64,000 nucleotides of DNA from Frigidibacter albus (GTDB taxonomy: Bacteria > Pseudomonadota > Alphaproteobacteria > Rhodobacterales > Rhodobacteraceae): the NCBI RefSeq assembly GCF_009908165.1, contig NZ_JAAAUC010000003.1:352963-416962 (forward strand). The letters run 5' to 3'. Made by a program: the position numbers and the translations under genes. Under the pieces are notes generated by a model. That model saw only the letters and a list, made by a program, of their open reading frames with translations, searched no databases and was not told the origin of the DNA. Position 1 is the first letter of the stretch. Each line of letters opens with the position of its first letter. This document shows positions 47,426 through 56,206 of the stretch, in pieces.

Positions 47426-47586
47426 CCCGCCGGTTCACCGCATCGCTGGCGATTGCGTTTCTGGGGCTGCTGATCCTGTTCGACAGCGCCACCGCCGACC
47501 TCAACCCCTACAAGGCGCCGCCGCTTCTGGCGCTTGGCTCGGGCGCCGCCGCCTCGGGCGGGTTCTGCGGGGCGATGCCGGAGTAG
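47422..47586 (+). CDS. Small exported or membrane protein after the YeeE gene
   Basis: 54 residues, too short for many gene finders. The N-terminus is a signal or anchor (MTRRFTASLAIAFLGLLILF), then DSATADLNPYKAPP, and a Gly/Ala-rich end with one Cys (GGFCGAMPE). The ATG overlaps the YeeE stop (ATGA), which argues that it is really translated. A partner or small subunit of the transporter is possible; no known family was recognised. Confidence 0.65.
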   Translation: MTRRFTASLAIAFLGLLILFDSATADLNPYKAPPLLALGSGAAASGGFCGAMPE

Positions 47587-47587
47587 G

Positions 47588-48460
47588 CTAGCCGGGCGCC
47601 ACTGCCAGCGGTGCCGGGGCGGCGGCCGCGTCGAAGTCCTGCACCCGCGCCAGCCATTGTACGATGACCGAGATCGCCGCGGGTTCGTCGAGGAAGGGGA
47701 TATGCCCGCGCCAGGGCACCTCGGCAAACAGCATGTCGGGGCGGCGGCGGCGCATTTCGGCGGCGGTGGCACGGGCAAGCACGTCCGAGGCCTCGCCTCG
47801 GATCAGCGCCAGCGGCAGGCCCGCGCAGGCATCGAACAGCGGCCAGAGCTCTGGCAGCGGCTGAGCCATCGCGGCCTCGAAGGACGTGCGCAGGGCCGGG
47901 TCATAGGTCAGCCCCACATGGCCATCGAGCTGGACATAGTGGCGTACGGTTTCTTCCTGCCAGCGCAGGGGTGGCACCCGGTCGAAGCCGGGCATCGCGG
48001 CCTGGGTGCGGTCGGCGACCTCTTCCAGCGTCGGGACCGTGGGTTCGACGCCGATATAGCTGCCGATGCGCACCAGCCCGTCCCGCTCCACCACCGGGCC
48101 GACATCGTTCATGCACAGCCCCAGCAGGCGGGGCCGGGCGGTGGCGGCGATGACCAGCCCCAGCAGGCCGCCGCGCGACGAGCCGATGACGGCCGCGCGC
48201 GCGATGCCCAGATGGTCCAGCAGCGCCAGTGCGTCCTTGGCCTCTTGCGCGACCGAATAGGTTTCGGGCGGGGCCCAGTCCGACCGGCCGCGGCCGCGGC
48301 TGTCGAGCCGGATCAGGCGGATGCCATCCGGAAGGTAGCGCGCGAGATAGTCGAAATCTCGGCCATCGCGGGTCAGGCCCGCCAGCGCCAGAAGCGGCAG
48401 ACCCGCGCCTTCGTCACGATAGGCCAGACGGGTGCCGTCTTCGGCTTCGAACCGTTCCAT
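47588..48460 (-). CDS. Alpha/beta hydrolase
   Basis: 290 residues. The nucleophile elbow is GSSRGG (Ser) in AAVIGSSRGGLLGL, the oxyanion region is LALAGLTRDGRDF, LIRLDSRGRGRSDW is typical for the fold, and the late His is in VPWRGHIPFLDEP. Esterase or lipase-type activity with unknown substrate. GGAGGAG precedes the ATG. It converges on the small protein gene with no gap. Confidence 0.88.
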   Translation of the reverse strand: MERFEAEDGTRLAYRDEGAGLPLLALAGLTRDGRDFDYLARYLPDGIRLIRLDSRGRGRSDWAPPETYSVAQEAKDALALLDHLGIARAAVIGSSRGGLLGLVIAATARPRLLGLCMNDVGPVVERDGLVRIGSYIGVEPTVPTLEEVADRTQAAMPGFDRVPPLRWQEETVRHYVQLDGHVGLTYDPALRTSFEAAMAQPLPELWPLFDACAGLPLALIRGEASDVLARATAAEMRRRRPDMLFAEVPWRGHIPFLDEPAAISVIVQWLARVQDFDAAAAPAPLAVAPG

Positions 48461-48582
48461 CCAATGTCTCCTCCTCCCTCGTCACCCGCCTCCACTGCGG
48501 GTCGCCTGCAAACGCGTCGCGGGCTGAGGCAATTGACGCCCGGCTTCCCCTTTCCGTCAAGGACGCCGAGCGTCGCAGGGCG

Positions 48583-49236
48583 TCAGATCAGCATCATCTC
48601 GGGCACGTCGCCCTGGATGATCAGCGTGGCTTCGGTGGCGGCGATGATGTCGTCCAGGCTGACCCCCGGCGCATGTTCGCGCAGCACGAGCCCGGCATCG
48701 GTCGGCTCGATTACCGCGAGGTCGGTCACGATCAGGTCCACCCGGCGCAGCGCGGTCAGCGGCAGGGTCAGCTTCGGCACGATCTTGGACTGGCCCTTGG
48801 CGGCATGCTGCATGGCGACGATCACCCGCGCGGCGCCGGTCACAAGGTCCATCGCGCCGCCCATGCCCGGCACCATCTTGCCCGGCACCTTCCAGTTCGC
48901 CAGATGCCCGGCCTCATCGACCTGCAACCCGCCAAGCACGGTCATGTCGAGATGGCCGCCGCGGATCAGCCCAAAGCTCATGGCGCTGTCGATGGATGCA
49001 GCCCCCGGCACGGCGGTGACGAAGCCGCCGCCGGCATCGGTCAGGTGGCGGTCCTCCATGCCTTCGGGCGGGCGGGCGCCGAGGCCGATCACCCCGTTCT
49101 CGGCCTGGAAGAACACGCCGAGCCCGGCGGGGACGAAATTCGCCACCATCGAGGGCAGCCCGATCCCGAGATTGACCAGCGAGCCCGGCCGGACTTCCCG
49201 CGCGACGCGGCGGGCGATGAGTTCCTTGGCGTCCAT
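48583..49236 (-). CDS. 3-oxoacid CoA-transferase subunit B (AtoA-like)
   Basis: 217 residues of the class I CoA transferase beta subunit with the catalytic Glu in FFQAENGVIGLG and the GGHLDMTVLGGLQVDEAGHLAN segment. With the A subunit it transfers CoA between short acids such as acetoacetate, acetate or butyrate. It lies 11 bases after the A subunit gene. Confidence 0.92.
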   Translation of the reverse strand: MDAKELIARRVAREVRPGSLVNLGIGLPSMVANFVPAGLGVFFQAENGVIGLGARPPEGMEDRHLTDAGGGFVTAVPGAASIDSAMSFGLIRGGHLDMTVLGGLQVDEAGHLANWKVPGKMVPGMGGAMDLVTGAARVIVAMQHAAKGQSKIVPKLTLPLTALRRVDLIVTDLAVIEPTDAGLVLREHAPGVSLDDIIAATEATLIIQGDVPEMMLI

Positions 49237-49247
49237 GTCGGCCCTCC

Positions 49248-49901
49248 TCAGCTTGCGCGGATCAGCAGATGATCGACGAGAACGCCCGGCGTCTTGACCG
49301 CATCGGGCGGGATCACCCCCACCGGCACGATGCTGTCGGCCTCGGCGATCACGGTGCGGCCTGCCAGCGCGATGATCGGATTGAAGTTATGCGCGGTCAG
49401 CATGTAGCTGAGATTGCCGACATAATCGGCCTGCCAGGCGCCGATCAGCGCGAAATCGGCCTTGAGCGGGGTTTCGATGAGGAAGCGTTTGCCCTCGACC
49501 GTGACCACCTGCTTGCCCTCCTCGACCTCGGTGCCAAGGCCCGTCGGCGTCAGTATGCCGCCAAGGCCCATGCCGCCGGCGCGGATGCGCTCGATCAGCG
49601 TGCCTTGCGGCACCAGCTCACACGTAATCTCGCCTGAGATCATCTTGGCCTGCGTCTCGGGGTTGAGCCCGATATGGCTGGCGATGATGTGGCGCACGAG
49701 CCCGGCGCTGACCAGCTTGCCGATGCCGCGGCCAGGCATGGCGGTGTCATTGGCGATGATGGTGAGCCGGCCCACGCCGCGGGCGACGATGGCGTCGATC
49801 ATGCGTTCAGGCGAGCCGACGGCCATGAAGCCGCCGATCATCAGGCTGGCGCCTTCGGGGATCATCTCGGCCGCAGCCGCCGGTTTCAACGCACCTTTCA
49901 T
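49248..49901 (-). CDS. 3-oxoacid CoA-transferase subunit A (AtoD-like)
   Basis: 217 residues, alpha subunit: EGASLMIGGFMAVGSPERMIDAI, CELVPQGTLIERIRAGGMGLGGILTPTGLGT and LPLKADFALI-like part (TPLKADFALIGAWQAD). The first ATG overlaps the acetate kinase stop by 4 bases, tying CoA transfer to acyl-phosphate metabolism. Confidence 0.92.
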   Translation of the reverse strand: MKGALKPAAAAEMIPEGASLMIGGFMAVGSPERMIDAIVARGVGRLTIIANDTAMPGRGIGKLVSAGLVRHIIASHIGLNPETQAKMISGEITCELVPQGTLIERIRAGGMGLGGILTPTGLGTEVEEGKQVVTVEGKRFLIETPLKADFALIGAWQADYVGNLSYMLTAHNFNPIIALAGRTVIAEADSIVPVGVIPPDAVKTPGVLVDHLLIRAS

Positions 49902-51076
49902 GCCGCTTCCTTTGTCAGGCCCACCGCCGCACGGGCAGCACGGGCGATCACCAGTTCCTCATTGGTCGGGATCACCAGCACCGAGGTGCGGGCGAGGTCC
50001 GACGAGATGACCCTGTCATTGCCCGCGTTCTTCGCGTGGTCGATCTCGATCCCCATCCAGCCGAGCCTCTCGCAGATGCGGGCGCGGACCTGCCTGGAGT
50101 TCTCGCCAATGCCGCCGCAGAACACCAGCGCGTCGATGCCGCCAAGCGCGGCGGCAAGGGCGCCGACCTCGCGCTGGCAGCGGAAGACGAAATAGTCGAT
50201 GGCCTCGGCCGCATGAGGGGTGTTCGCCGCCTCGAGCGTGCGCATGTCGTTGGAGAGGCCGGAGAGGCCCAGAAGGCCGGATTGCTTGTAGAGCAGGTCC
50301 GAGATCTGCCCGGCGCTCATGCCCTTCTGGTCCATCAGGTAGAGCAGCACCCCCGGGTCCACCTGCCCGCTGCGGGTGCCCATCGGCAGCCCGTCCAGCG
50401 CGGAAAAGCCCATGGTCGAGGCGACGGAGCGGCCGTTCTGGATGCCGCACATGCTGGCGCCATTGCCCAGATGCGCGACGACCACCCGGCCCTCGGCAAG
50501 GTGCGGGGCGGTGCGGGCCAGCTCTCCGGCGATATAGTCGTAGCTGAGGCCGTGGAAGCCGTAGCGGCGCACGCCTTCGTCATAGAGCGCGCGGGGCAGG
50601 GCGAAGGTATCGTTGACGAAGGGGTGGCTGCGGTGGAAGGCGGTGTCGAAACAGGCCACCTGCGGCACGCCGGGGAAGGCGTCGATGGCGGCACGGATGC
50701 CTGCAAGGTTGTGGGGCTGGTGCAGGGGGGCGAAGGGGGCGAGCCGCTCCAGATCGGTCAGCACCGCATCATCCACCGTGACCGGCGCGGCGCGGTCCGC
50801 CCCGCCATGGACGACGCGGTGGCCGATGGCGAGCAGGTCAAGGTCCGGCCACTGCGCGCGGAAGCTGGCGATGGCCGCTTCCATGGCGCCGGCATGGGTG
50901 GTCAGGTCGCCCGCGGCCGCGATGGTGCCGCCCGCCGCGTCCTTCAGGTGCAGCACCCCATCCGGCCCGACCTTGTCGGCAAGGCCGGTGGCCAGTGGCA
51001 AATCCCCGGCCTCGGGGAACAGCGCGACCTTCAGCGAGGAGGAGCCGGCGTTCAGCGTCAGCACCGCCCGGGTCAT
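49898..51076 (-). CDS. ackA: Acetate/propionate-type kinase
   Basis: 392 residues of the acetokinase family (LTLNAGSSSLKVALF; VAHLGNGASMCGIQNGRSVASTMGF; GTRSGQVDPGVLLYLM; VFCGGIGENS). It makes ATP from acyl phosphate or the reverse. The overlap with the phosphotransacetylase gene upstream (ATGA) and the CoA transferase downstream shows one operon. Acetate, propionate or butyrate could be the preferred acid. Confidence 0.94.
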   Translation of the reverse strand: MTRAVLTLNAGSSSLKVALFPEAGDLPLATGLADKVGPDGVLHLKDAAGGTIAAAGDLTTHAGAMEAAIASFRAQWPDLDLLAIGHRVVHGGADRAAPVTVDDAVLTDLERLAPFAPLHQPHNLAGIRAAIDAFPGVPQVACFDTAFHRSHPFVNDTFALPRALYDEGVRRYGFHGLSYDYIAGELARTAPHLAEGRVVVAHLGNGASMCGIQNGRSVASTMGFSALDGLPMGTRSGQVDPGVLLYLMDQKGMSAGQISDLLYKQSGLLGLSGLSNDMRTLEAANTPHAAEAIDYFVFRCQREVGALAAALGGIDALVFCGGIGENSRQVRARICERLGWMGIEIDHAKNAGNDRVISSDLARTSVLVIPTNEELVIARAARAAVGLTKEAA

Positions 51077-52449
51077 TTCGCGGTTCCGGCGAAATGGTGG
51101 ATGGCGGCGACGGCGCAGGAGGCGAGGCGCGACATCGGGCTGTCGGAGCGCGAGTTGAGGATCACCGGCACCTTGGCGCCCAGCACCAGCCCTGCGCCTT
51201 CGGCATGGCTGATGAAGGACAGCTGCTTGGCCAGCATGTTGCCGGAATCGATGCCCGGCACCACGAGGATATTGGCGCGGCCCGCGACATTGCCCTTCAG
51301 CCCCTTCGTGCGGGCCGCGGCCATGTCCACCGCATTGTCCATCGCCAGCGGGCCTTCGACCTGGCCGCCCTTGATCTGGCCGCGGTCGGCCATCTTCGAC
51401 AGCAGCGCCGCGTCGATGGAAGACTGGATCGCCGGGTTCACGGTTTCCACCGCCGAGAGTACGCCGACGCGCGGGTCCATCCCCAGCGAGATCGCAAGGT
51501 CGATGGCGTTCTGGCAGATGTCGACCTTGGTGGCGAGGTCGGGCGCGATGTTGATCGCGGCGTCGGTGACGAACAGCGGTTCGGGCTGGCCCGGCACGTC
51601 CATCACGAAGACATGGGTGAAGCGGCGGCCGACGCGCAGGCCGGTCGCCTTGTCGAGCATCGCCTTGAGCAGGTCATCGGTGTGCAGATGGCCCTTCATC
51701 ACCGCGGCGGCGCGCCCTTCATGCACCAGCGCGCAGGCGAGGGCCGCGGCCGCAGCGTCGGAGGGCACGTCGATCACCTCGATGCCGGTCAGGTCGGCCT
51801 CGATCTCGGCGGCAGCCTTGCGGATGGCGGCCGCGTTGCCGATCAGGATCGGCGCGATGATGCTTTCCTTCGCGGCCAGCAGCGCGCCGCCGAGCGAGTT
51901 CGCCTCATCCGGGCAGACCACGGCGGTGGGCAAGGCGGGCAGCGGGCGGGCGCGTTCCAGCAGCAGCTCGAAATGGCGGTGGCGCTGGACGACGAGGCCC
52001 GGGATCTCAAGGTTGTCGCGGTCGAATTTTTCGGTCGGGGCCAGGACCTCCGCCTCGCCGGACAGGATCACGGCACCGTCCGAGGTGCGGCGCACCTCGG
52101 TCTTCAGGCGGACGAGACCATCCGCCTTCGACAGCACCTCGGCCCGCACCAGCACCTCTTCGCCGGCATGGACGCGGGCGTGGAAATCCAGCACCTGGCG
52201 GCGGTAGAGCGTGCCGGGACCGGGCAGCTGTGTTCCCAGCACCGCCGACAGCAGCGAGGCCACGAACATGCCGGGCGCGACCCGTTCGGCATGGCCATCG
52301 CCGTCGAGGTCGCTGTCCTGCAGGTGCATCGGGTTGGTGTTGCCCGAGGCGACCGCAAACACATAGAGATCATCGGGGGTGATCAGGCGCCGCAGCTCGG
52401 CGCTGTCGCCGGGCTGGATCTCGTCGTAGGTTCGGTTGGTGAGGCGCAT
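51073..52449 (-). CDS. MaoC-phosphotransacetylase (PTA/PTB) fusion
   Basis: 458 residues. The N-terminal 140 form a MaoC-type hot-dog domain (FAVASGNTNPMHLQDSD with catalytic Asn/His). The rest is a PTA/PTB domain ending in GLVLGAKVPVILNSRSDSPMSR. Often annotated as bifunctional enoyl-CoA hydratase/phosphate acetyltransferase. It swaps CoA for phosphate on a short acyl group, feeding the kinase. The ATG at 52449 fits the MaoC start; it is 2 bases after the DUF3141 gene. Confidence 0.9.
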   Translation of the reverse strand: MRLTNRTYDEIQPGDSAELRRLITPDDLYVFAVASGNTNPMHLQDSDLDGDGHAERVAPGMFVASLLSAVLGTQLPGPGTLYRRQVLDFHARVHAGEEVLVRAEVLSKADGLVRLKTEVRRTSDGAVILSGEAEVLAPTEKFDRDNLEIPGLVVQRHRHFELLLERARPLPALPTAVVCPDEANSLGGALLAAKESIIAPILIGNAAAIRKAAAEIEADLTGIEVIDVPSDAAAAALACALVHEGRAAAVMKGHLHTDDLLKAMLDKATGLRVGRRFTHVFVMDVPGQPEPLFVTDAAINIAPDLATKVDICQNAIDLAISLGMDPRVGVLSAVETVNPAIQSSIDAALLSKMADRGQIKGGQVEGPLAMDNAVDMAAARTKGLKGNVAGRANILVVPGIDSGNMLAKQLSFISHAEGAGLVLGAKVPVILNSRSDSPMSRLASCAVAAIHHFAGTAK

Positions 52450-52450
52450 T

Positions 52451-55093
52451 TCAGGTCTTTTCAGGTTCGGGCTGGGCCGCACGGTTGCGGCGCCGGGGCG
52501 CGGGGGCGGCAGGAGCCTCGTCGGGGGCTGGCGCTGCTTCTACCACGGGGGCCTCTGCCGTCACAGTCTCGGCCGGGGCCTCGATTGCCGCAGGCATATC
52601 GGCTGCCGGTTCGGGGATGACGCCGGCCTCGACCATCGGAGCGGGCACGACCATCGCCTGCAGAGGCGCGGGCTCCTCGGGTGTGGCCTCTTCCGGCGCG
52701 GCCTGGGCCGAGAGCGGGTCTTCGGTCACGTTCTGGGTGAGCGCGGGCACGCCCAGAACCTCGTGGAAGCGTTGCAGCATGGTCAGCGTGCGCGGCGACA
52801 TCTCATCAATCGCGCCGGGGATGAACTGCACGACCTGCAATGCCAGTGCGCGCTCCTCGGGGTCCCGCAGCAGCAGCGGCAGCGTGTCGATGGCGCTGTC
52901 CGGCTCGAAGGTGGCGATCAGGGTCTGCTGGTGGATGATCATGGCGCGGTGTTCGGCGCCGAGGCTGCGGAACGGCTCGTCCTGGGTCAGCACCTTGGCC
53001 GAGCGTTCCAGCCGGTCGCGGCGGACCTGACCGCGGTTTTCGGCCAGCAGCACCAGCATCCGGATCACCGCCTCGGGGAAACCGCCCTGGTCCATGGTCA
53101 TCAGCGCGGCCGAAACCTCGGGCAGGCCGCGCAGCTCACCTTCGGATTTCAGGGTGCGGCGGGTTTCATGGGTGCGCCCGAAGGCGCGGGCCCAAGGCGT
53201 ACCCCAGAGCGAGAAGAAGGTCAGCTCGAAGCCCATGTCGCGGGTGTCGCGCATCAGGTCGATGGCATTCTCGGTCGCCTGCACCCAGAAGGCCTCGGCG
53301 GCGAGGAAGGGGTTGGTGTCCGCGGCCCTTGTGCGGGTGCCGCGGACCTTTTCGGCGGCGGTCTCGACCGTGTGCATCGCCGGGTTGCGGCTGGACATCA
53401 GCGCGCGGTTCAGGCGCTGCGGATGCAGGGCGCGGCTCATCTCGGCGCCGGTTTCGGTGACCAGCGCGCGGACCATCGGGCGCAGGACGGTGTCATAGAG
53501 CTGCGCCTGCACCTCGGCGGCGCGGGCGACGGCGGCGAAGGGGCGTTCATCCGCGACGGTATCGTCCAGCGCGCGGATATCACCCAGCGTGCGTTCGGCG
53601 AAGCCGACGGTGAAGGTCTTGTGGCCGTCCGTCTCGGTCACATCCTCGATCAGCATTTCATAGAGCCCCGGGGCCAGCGCCTCGATGGTCTTGAGCGTGG
53701 AGGCGACCTCGGAATGCTCGCGGTTGGCGATGCTGGAGGACACGAAGATGCCGAGGTGGCCGACCTGATCGTGGACCATGTAGACGATACGCTGGCCGCG
53801 GATGCGGATCTCGCTGACGTCGGAATAGGTCTCGGCGATCCAGTTCAGCGCCTGCTGCGGCGGGGTGATGTTGTCGCCGTGGCTGGCGAACACCACGATC
53901 GGCGCGCGGATCGCCTTGAGGTCGATGGGGCGGCCGGGTTCGATCCGGGCCTCGTTCTTGACAAGGCGGTTGCCGACGAACAGCTGCTCGACGATCCACT
54001 TGATCTCGGGCTCGTTCAGCAGGAAGAAACCGCCCCACCATTTCTCGAATTCGAGGAAGGCCTGATCGCCCTTGTCGATGTCGCGGAAGAGGTCGGTGTA
54101 TTTGCGGAACAGGGTGCGCGAGGGGTTCATCTGCTCGAAATTCTGCACCAGATGGGCCCCGTCGAAGATGCCGCCGCCAAGGTCGGACAGCAGCATCGGG
54201 ATCCAGGTGCCGCCAAGCACGCCGGCATTGTAGCGCATCGGGTTCTCGCCGACCTTGCCCGCCCAGGGCGCGACCGGCGCGCCGTTGATGACGATGGGGC
54301 CGGTCAGGTCCGGGTTGGTGGCGGCCAGCAGCAGCGTGGCCCACCCGCCCTGGCAGTTGCCGGTGATCACCGGGCGCGACGCCTTGGGGTGGCGGCGCAT
54401 CACCTCGCGCACGAAAGCGGCTTCGGCGCGGGTGACGTAGGAAAGGAACTGGCCCGGTTCGGGTTCGCGGCGGAAGGCGACGAAATAGACCGGGTGGCCG
54501 GCGCGCAGGGCGACGCCGACCTGGCTGTCGGCCTTGAAGCCGCCGATACCGGGGCCGTGGCCGGCGCGCGGGTCGATGATGATATAGGGGCGGCGGGTGT
54601 CGTTCACCGTGACGCCCTCGGGCGGGGTGATCTTCAGCAGCATGTAGTTGGACGGGTAGGGCAGGTCCTTGCCGTCCATGATGATTTCGTAATCGTAGAT
54701 CAGCACCGGCGGGCAGCCTGCCGCCTCATGCGCGAGGAAGATGTCGCCGCGTTTGCGCAGCGTGTCGACCGTCAGGATCATCCGCTCGGCTGCATCGCGC
54801 AGGTATTCGGCGAGGTCATTGCCGATCCGGCCGTCAGACTGGGCGCGGCGCAGATCCTCGATCAGGCTGCCGGCCTGTTCCATCGTCGCCTCGGCGCGGC
54901 GGGAATGGGTGTCCTTGATCCGGGCCAATTGGCGCGAGGCGGAGGTGCTGAGGATCTCGAGCGTCTCCGATCCGGCCCCGATCTCGGCCTCGGCCTTTTC
55001 CATGGCGCCCAGCAAAGCGGTCAGCATGTCGGCCTCGGGGCGGGGCACCTGCGGCTGCTTTGCAGGATCGAACAGGTCGAAGACATTGGCCAT
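52451..55093 (-). CDS. DUF3141 protein, PHA synthase/depolymerase-like hydrolase
   Basis: 880 residues. An alpha/beta-hydrolase core like that of PHA synthases has PVLIYDYEIIMDGKDLPYPSNY, the elbow ITGNCQGGWATLLLAA and a late Asp/His region VFASHGDNITPP and HDQVGHLGIFVSS. In place of the usual Ser or Cys nucleophile the elbow reads GNCQGGW, so Cys is the likely nucleophile as in PHA synthases. The C-terminal third is Ala/Pro/Glu-rich and disordered. It is often found beside pta-ackA-fabI; the link suggests handling of 3-hydroxyacyl groups. Confidence 0.85.
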   Translation of the reverse strand: MANVFDLFDPAKQPQVPRPEADMLTALLGAMEKAEAEIGAGSETLEILSTSASRQLARIKDTHSRRAEATMEQAGSLIEDLRRAQSDGRIGNDLAEYLRDAAERMILTVDTLRKRGDIFLAHEAAGCPPVLIYDYEIIMDGKDLPYPSNYMLLKITPPEGVTVNDTRRPYIIIDPRAGHGPGIGGFKADSQVGVALRAGHPVYFVAFRREPEPGQFLSYVTRAEAAFVREVMRRHPKASRPVITGNCQGGWATLLLAATNPDLTGPIVINGAPVAPWAGKVGENPMRYNAGVLGGTWIPMLLSDLGGGIFDGAHLVQNFEQMNPSRTLFRKYTDLFRDIDKGDQAFLEFEKWWGGFFLLNEPEIKWIVEQLFVGNRLVKNEARIEPGRPIDLKAIRAPIVVFASHGDNITPPQQALNWIAETYSDVSEIRIRGQRIVYMVHDQVGHLGIFVSSSIANREHSEVASTLKTIEALAPGLYEMLIEDVTETDGHKTFTVGFAERTLGDIRALDDTVADERPFAAVARAAEVQAQLYDTVLRPMVRALVTETGAEMSRALHPQRLNRALMSSRNPAMHTVETAAEKVRGTRTRAADTNPFLAAEAFWVQATENAIDLMRDTRDMGFELTFFSLWGTPWARAFGRTHETRRTLKSEGELRGLPEVSAALMTMDQGGFPEAVIRMLVLLAENRGQVRRDRLERSAKVLTQDEPFRSLGAEHRAMIIHQQTLIATFEPDSAIDTLPLLLRDPEERALALQVVQFIPGAIDEMSPRTLTMLQRFHEVLGVPALTQNVTEDPLSAQAAPEEATPEEPAPLQAMVVPAPMVEAGVIPEPAADMPAAIEAPAETVTAEAPVVEAAPAPDEAPAAPAPRRRNRAAQPEPEKT

Positions 55094-55107
55094 GGGTAGA
55101 ACCCCCT

Positions 55108-55872
55108 TCAGGCGGTGATCGAGAAGCCGCCGTCGATGTCATGGACACCGCCGGTCAGATTGCGGGCCTCGGGCGAGGCGAGGAAGGCGGCCATCGCCCC
55201 CACATCCTCGATCGAGGCGAGTTGATGGGTGGGCGCGCGGTCGGAGGCCGCGGCCAGAAGCTCGTCGAAATGGTCGAGGCCGCTGGCGGCGCGCGTTTTC
55301 AGCGGCCCGGGCGAGAGCGCGTGGACGCGGATGCCCTTCTCGCCAAGCTCGGCCGCGGCATAGCGCACGGTGCTTTCCAGCGCCGCCTTGACCGGGCCCA
55401 TCATGTTGTAGTGCCGCACGACGCGGGAGGAGCCGAAGAAGCTGACCGACAGGCAGCAGCCACCATTCGGCATCAGGGGCTCGGCAAGGCGGATCATGCG
55501 CAGGAAGGAGTGGACGGAGATGTCCATCGCGAGGCCAAATCCCTCGGCCGAGCAATCGACGACGCGGCCATGCAGGTCGTCGCGGGGCGCGAAGGCGATG
55601 GAGTGCAGCACGGTGTCGAGCCGGCCCCATTTGCGGGTGATCTCGGCGAAGACCGCCTCCATCTGCCCGGGCTGGGCCACGTCGAGCGGCATCATGATCC
55701 CGGCGCCCAACTGTTCTGCCAGCGGGCGCACATAGCCCTCGGCCTTGTCGTTCAGCCAGGTGATCGCGAGATCGGCGCCCTGCGCCTTCAGCGCCTGCGC
55801 GCAGCCCCAGGCGATCGAATGTTCGTTGGCGATGCCGACCACCAGCGCCTTGTGTCCGTGCAGCGAAAACAT
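55108..55872 (-). CDS. fabI: Enoyl-ACP reductase FabI-type
   Basis: 254 residues of the SDR superfamily in its FabI form: VGIANEHSIAWGCAQALKAQGA, SIAFAPRDDLHG, and the catalytic region SRVVRHYNMMGPVKAALES (Tyr and Lys). It reduces the double bond of enoyl-ACP or, here, an enoyl-CoA. The ATG at 55872 has GAGG before it. It heads the minus-strand operon; a housekeeping fabI elsewhere cannot be excluded. Divergent from the GntR gene. Confidence 0.9.
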   Translation of the reverse strand: MFSLHGHKALVVGIANEHSIAWGCAQALKAQGADLAITWLNDKAEGYVRPLAEQLGAGIMMPLDVAQPGQMEAVFAEITRKWGRLDTVLHSIAFAPRDDLHGRVVDCSAEGFGLAMDISVHSFLRMIRLAEPLMPNGGCCLSVSFFGSSRVVRHYNMMGPVKAALESTVRYAAAELGEKGIRVHALSPGPLKTRAASGLDHFDELLAAASDRAPTHQLASIEDVGAMAAFLASPEARNLTGGVHDIDGGFSITA

Positions 55873-56206
55873 GGAAGCAACCTCTAGATCATGACGCGAT
55901 GAACCCTCCGCCCATTCCACCTATCGTCTGTTGCGTTGATATGAAGTTTCTGCAGCTGCGCCGTGACGTGATGTCGCAGATGGGCCCCGGAGGCCCTGTC
56001 AGTACCGGGCCCCCCGATCCATTCCCATCGCCCCCCCAAGTGTCGCTTGCCCTTGCCCAAACTGTAGGCGGGGAAAGAAGCGACACTAAAGTGGAATACT
56101 AGTTAGTGGTACTTGGAATTCTAGTATGCTACTTAGCGACGAGAATCGCGGGGGCGCTGTCCGGAGGCAGCCGCCGCGTCACTGCGATTTGGGCCGGGGA
56201 GGGGTT
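55873..56206. other. Intergenic region between fabI and gntR with inverted repeats
   Basis: 334 bases without a convincing gene. It holds a perfect 10-base inverted repeat, AGTGTCGCTT (56039-56048) and AAGCGACACT (56078-56087), and an A/T-rich patch at 56091-56140 with further dyads (next entry). Both divergent operons probably start here. Confidence 0.65.
56096..56133. promoter_or_regulatory. Probable GntR operator region
   Basis: ATACTAG (56096-56102) and CTAGTAT (56121-56127) are perfect inverted arms 18 bases apart. A second dyad, AGTA-TGC-TACT (56123-56133), overlaps the right arm. The patch is A/T-rich and stands about 75 bases before gntR, suiting autoregulation and control of kduID. 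Confidence 0.5.

Noticed and set aside
52436..55099. 887-codon plus-strand frame
   Set aside because: Exact antisense shadow of the DUF3141 gene.
55899..56102. 67-codon frame between fabI and gntR
   Set aside because: Pro-rich low-complexity sequence across inverted repeats; no ribosome site or similarity.
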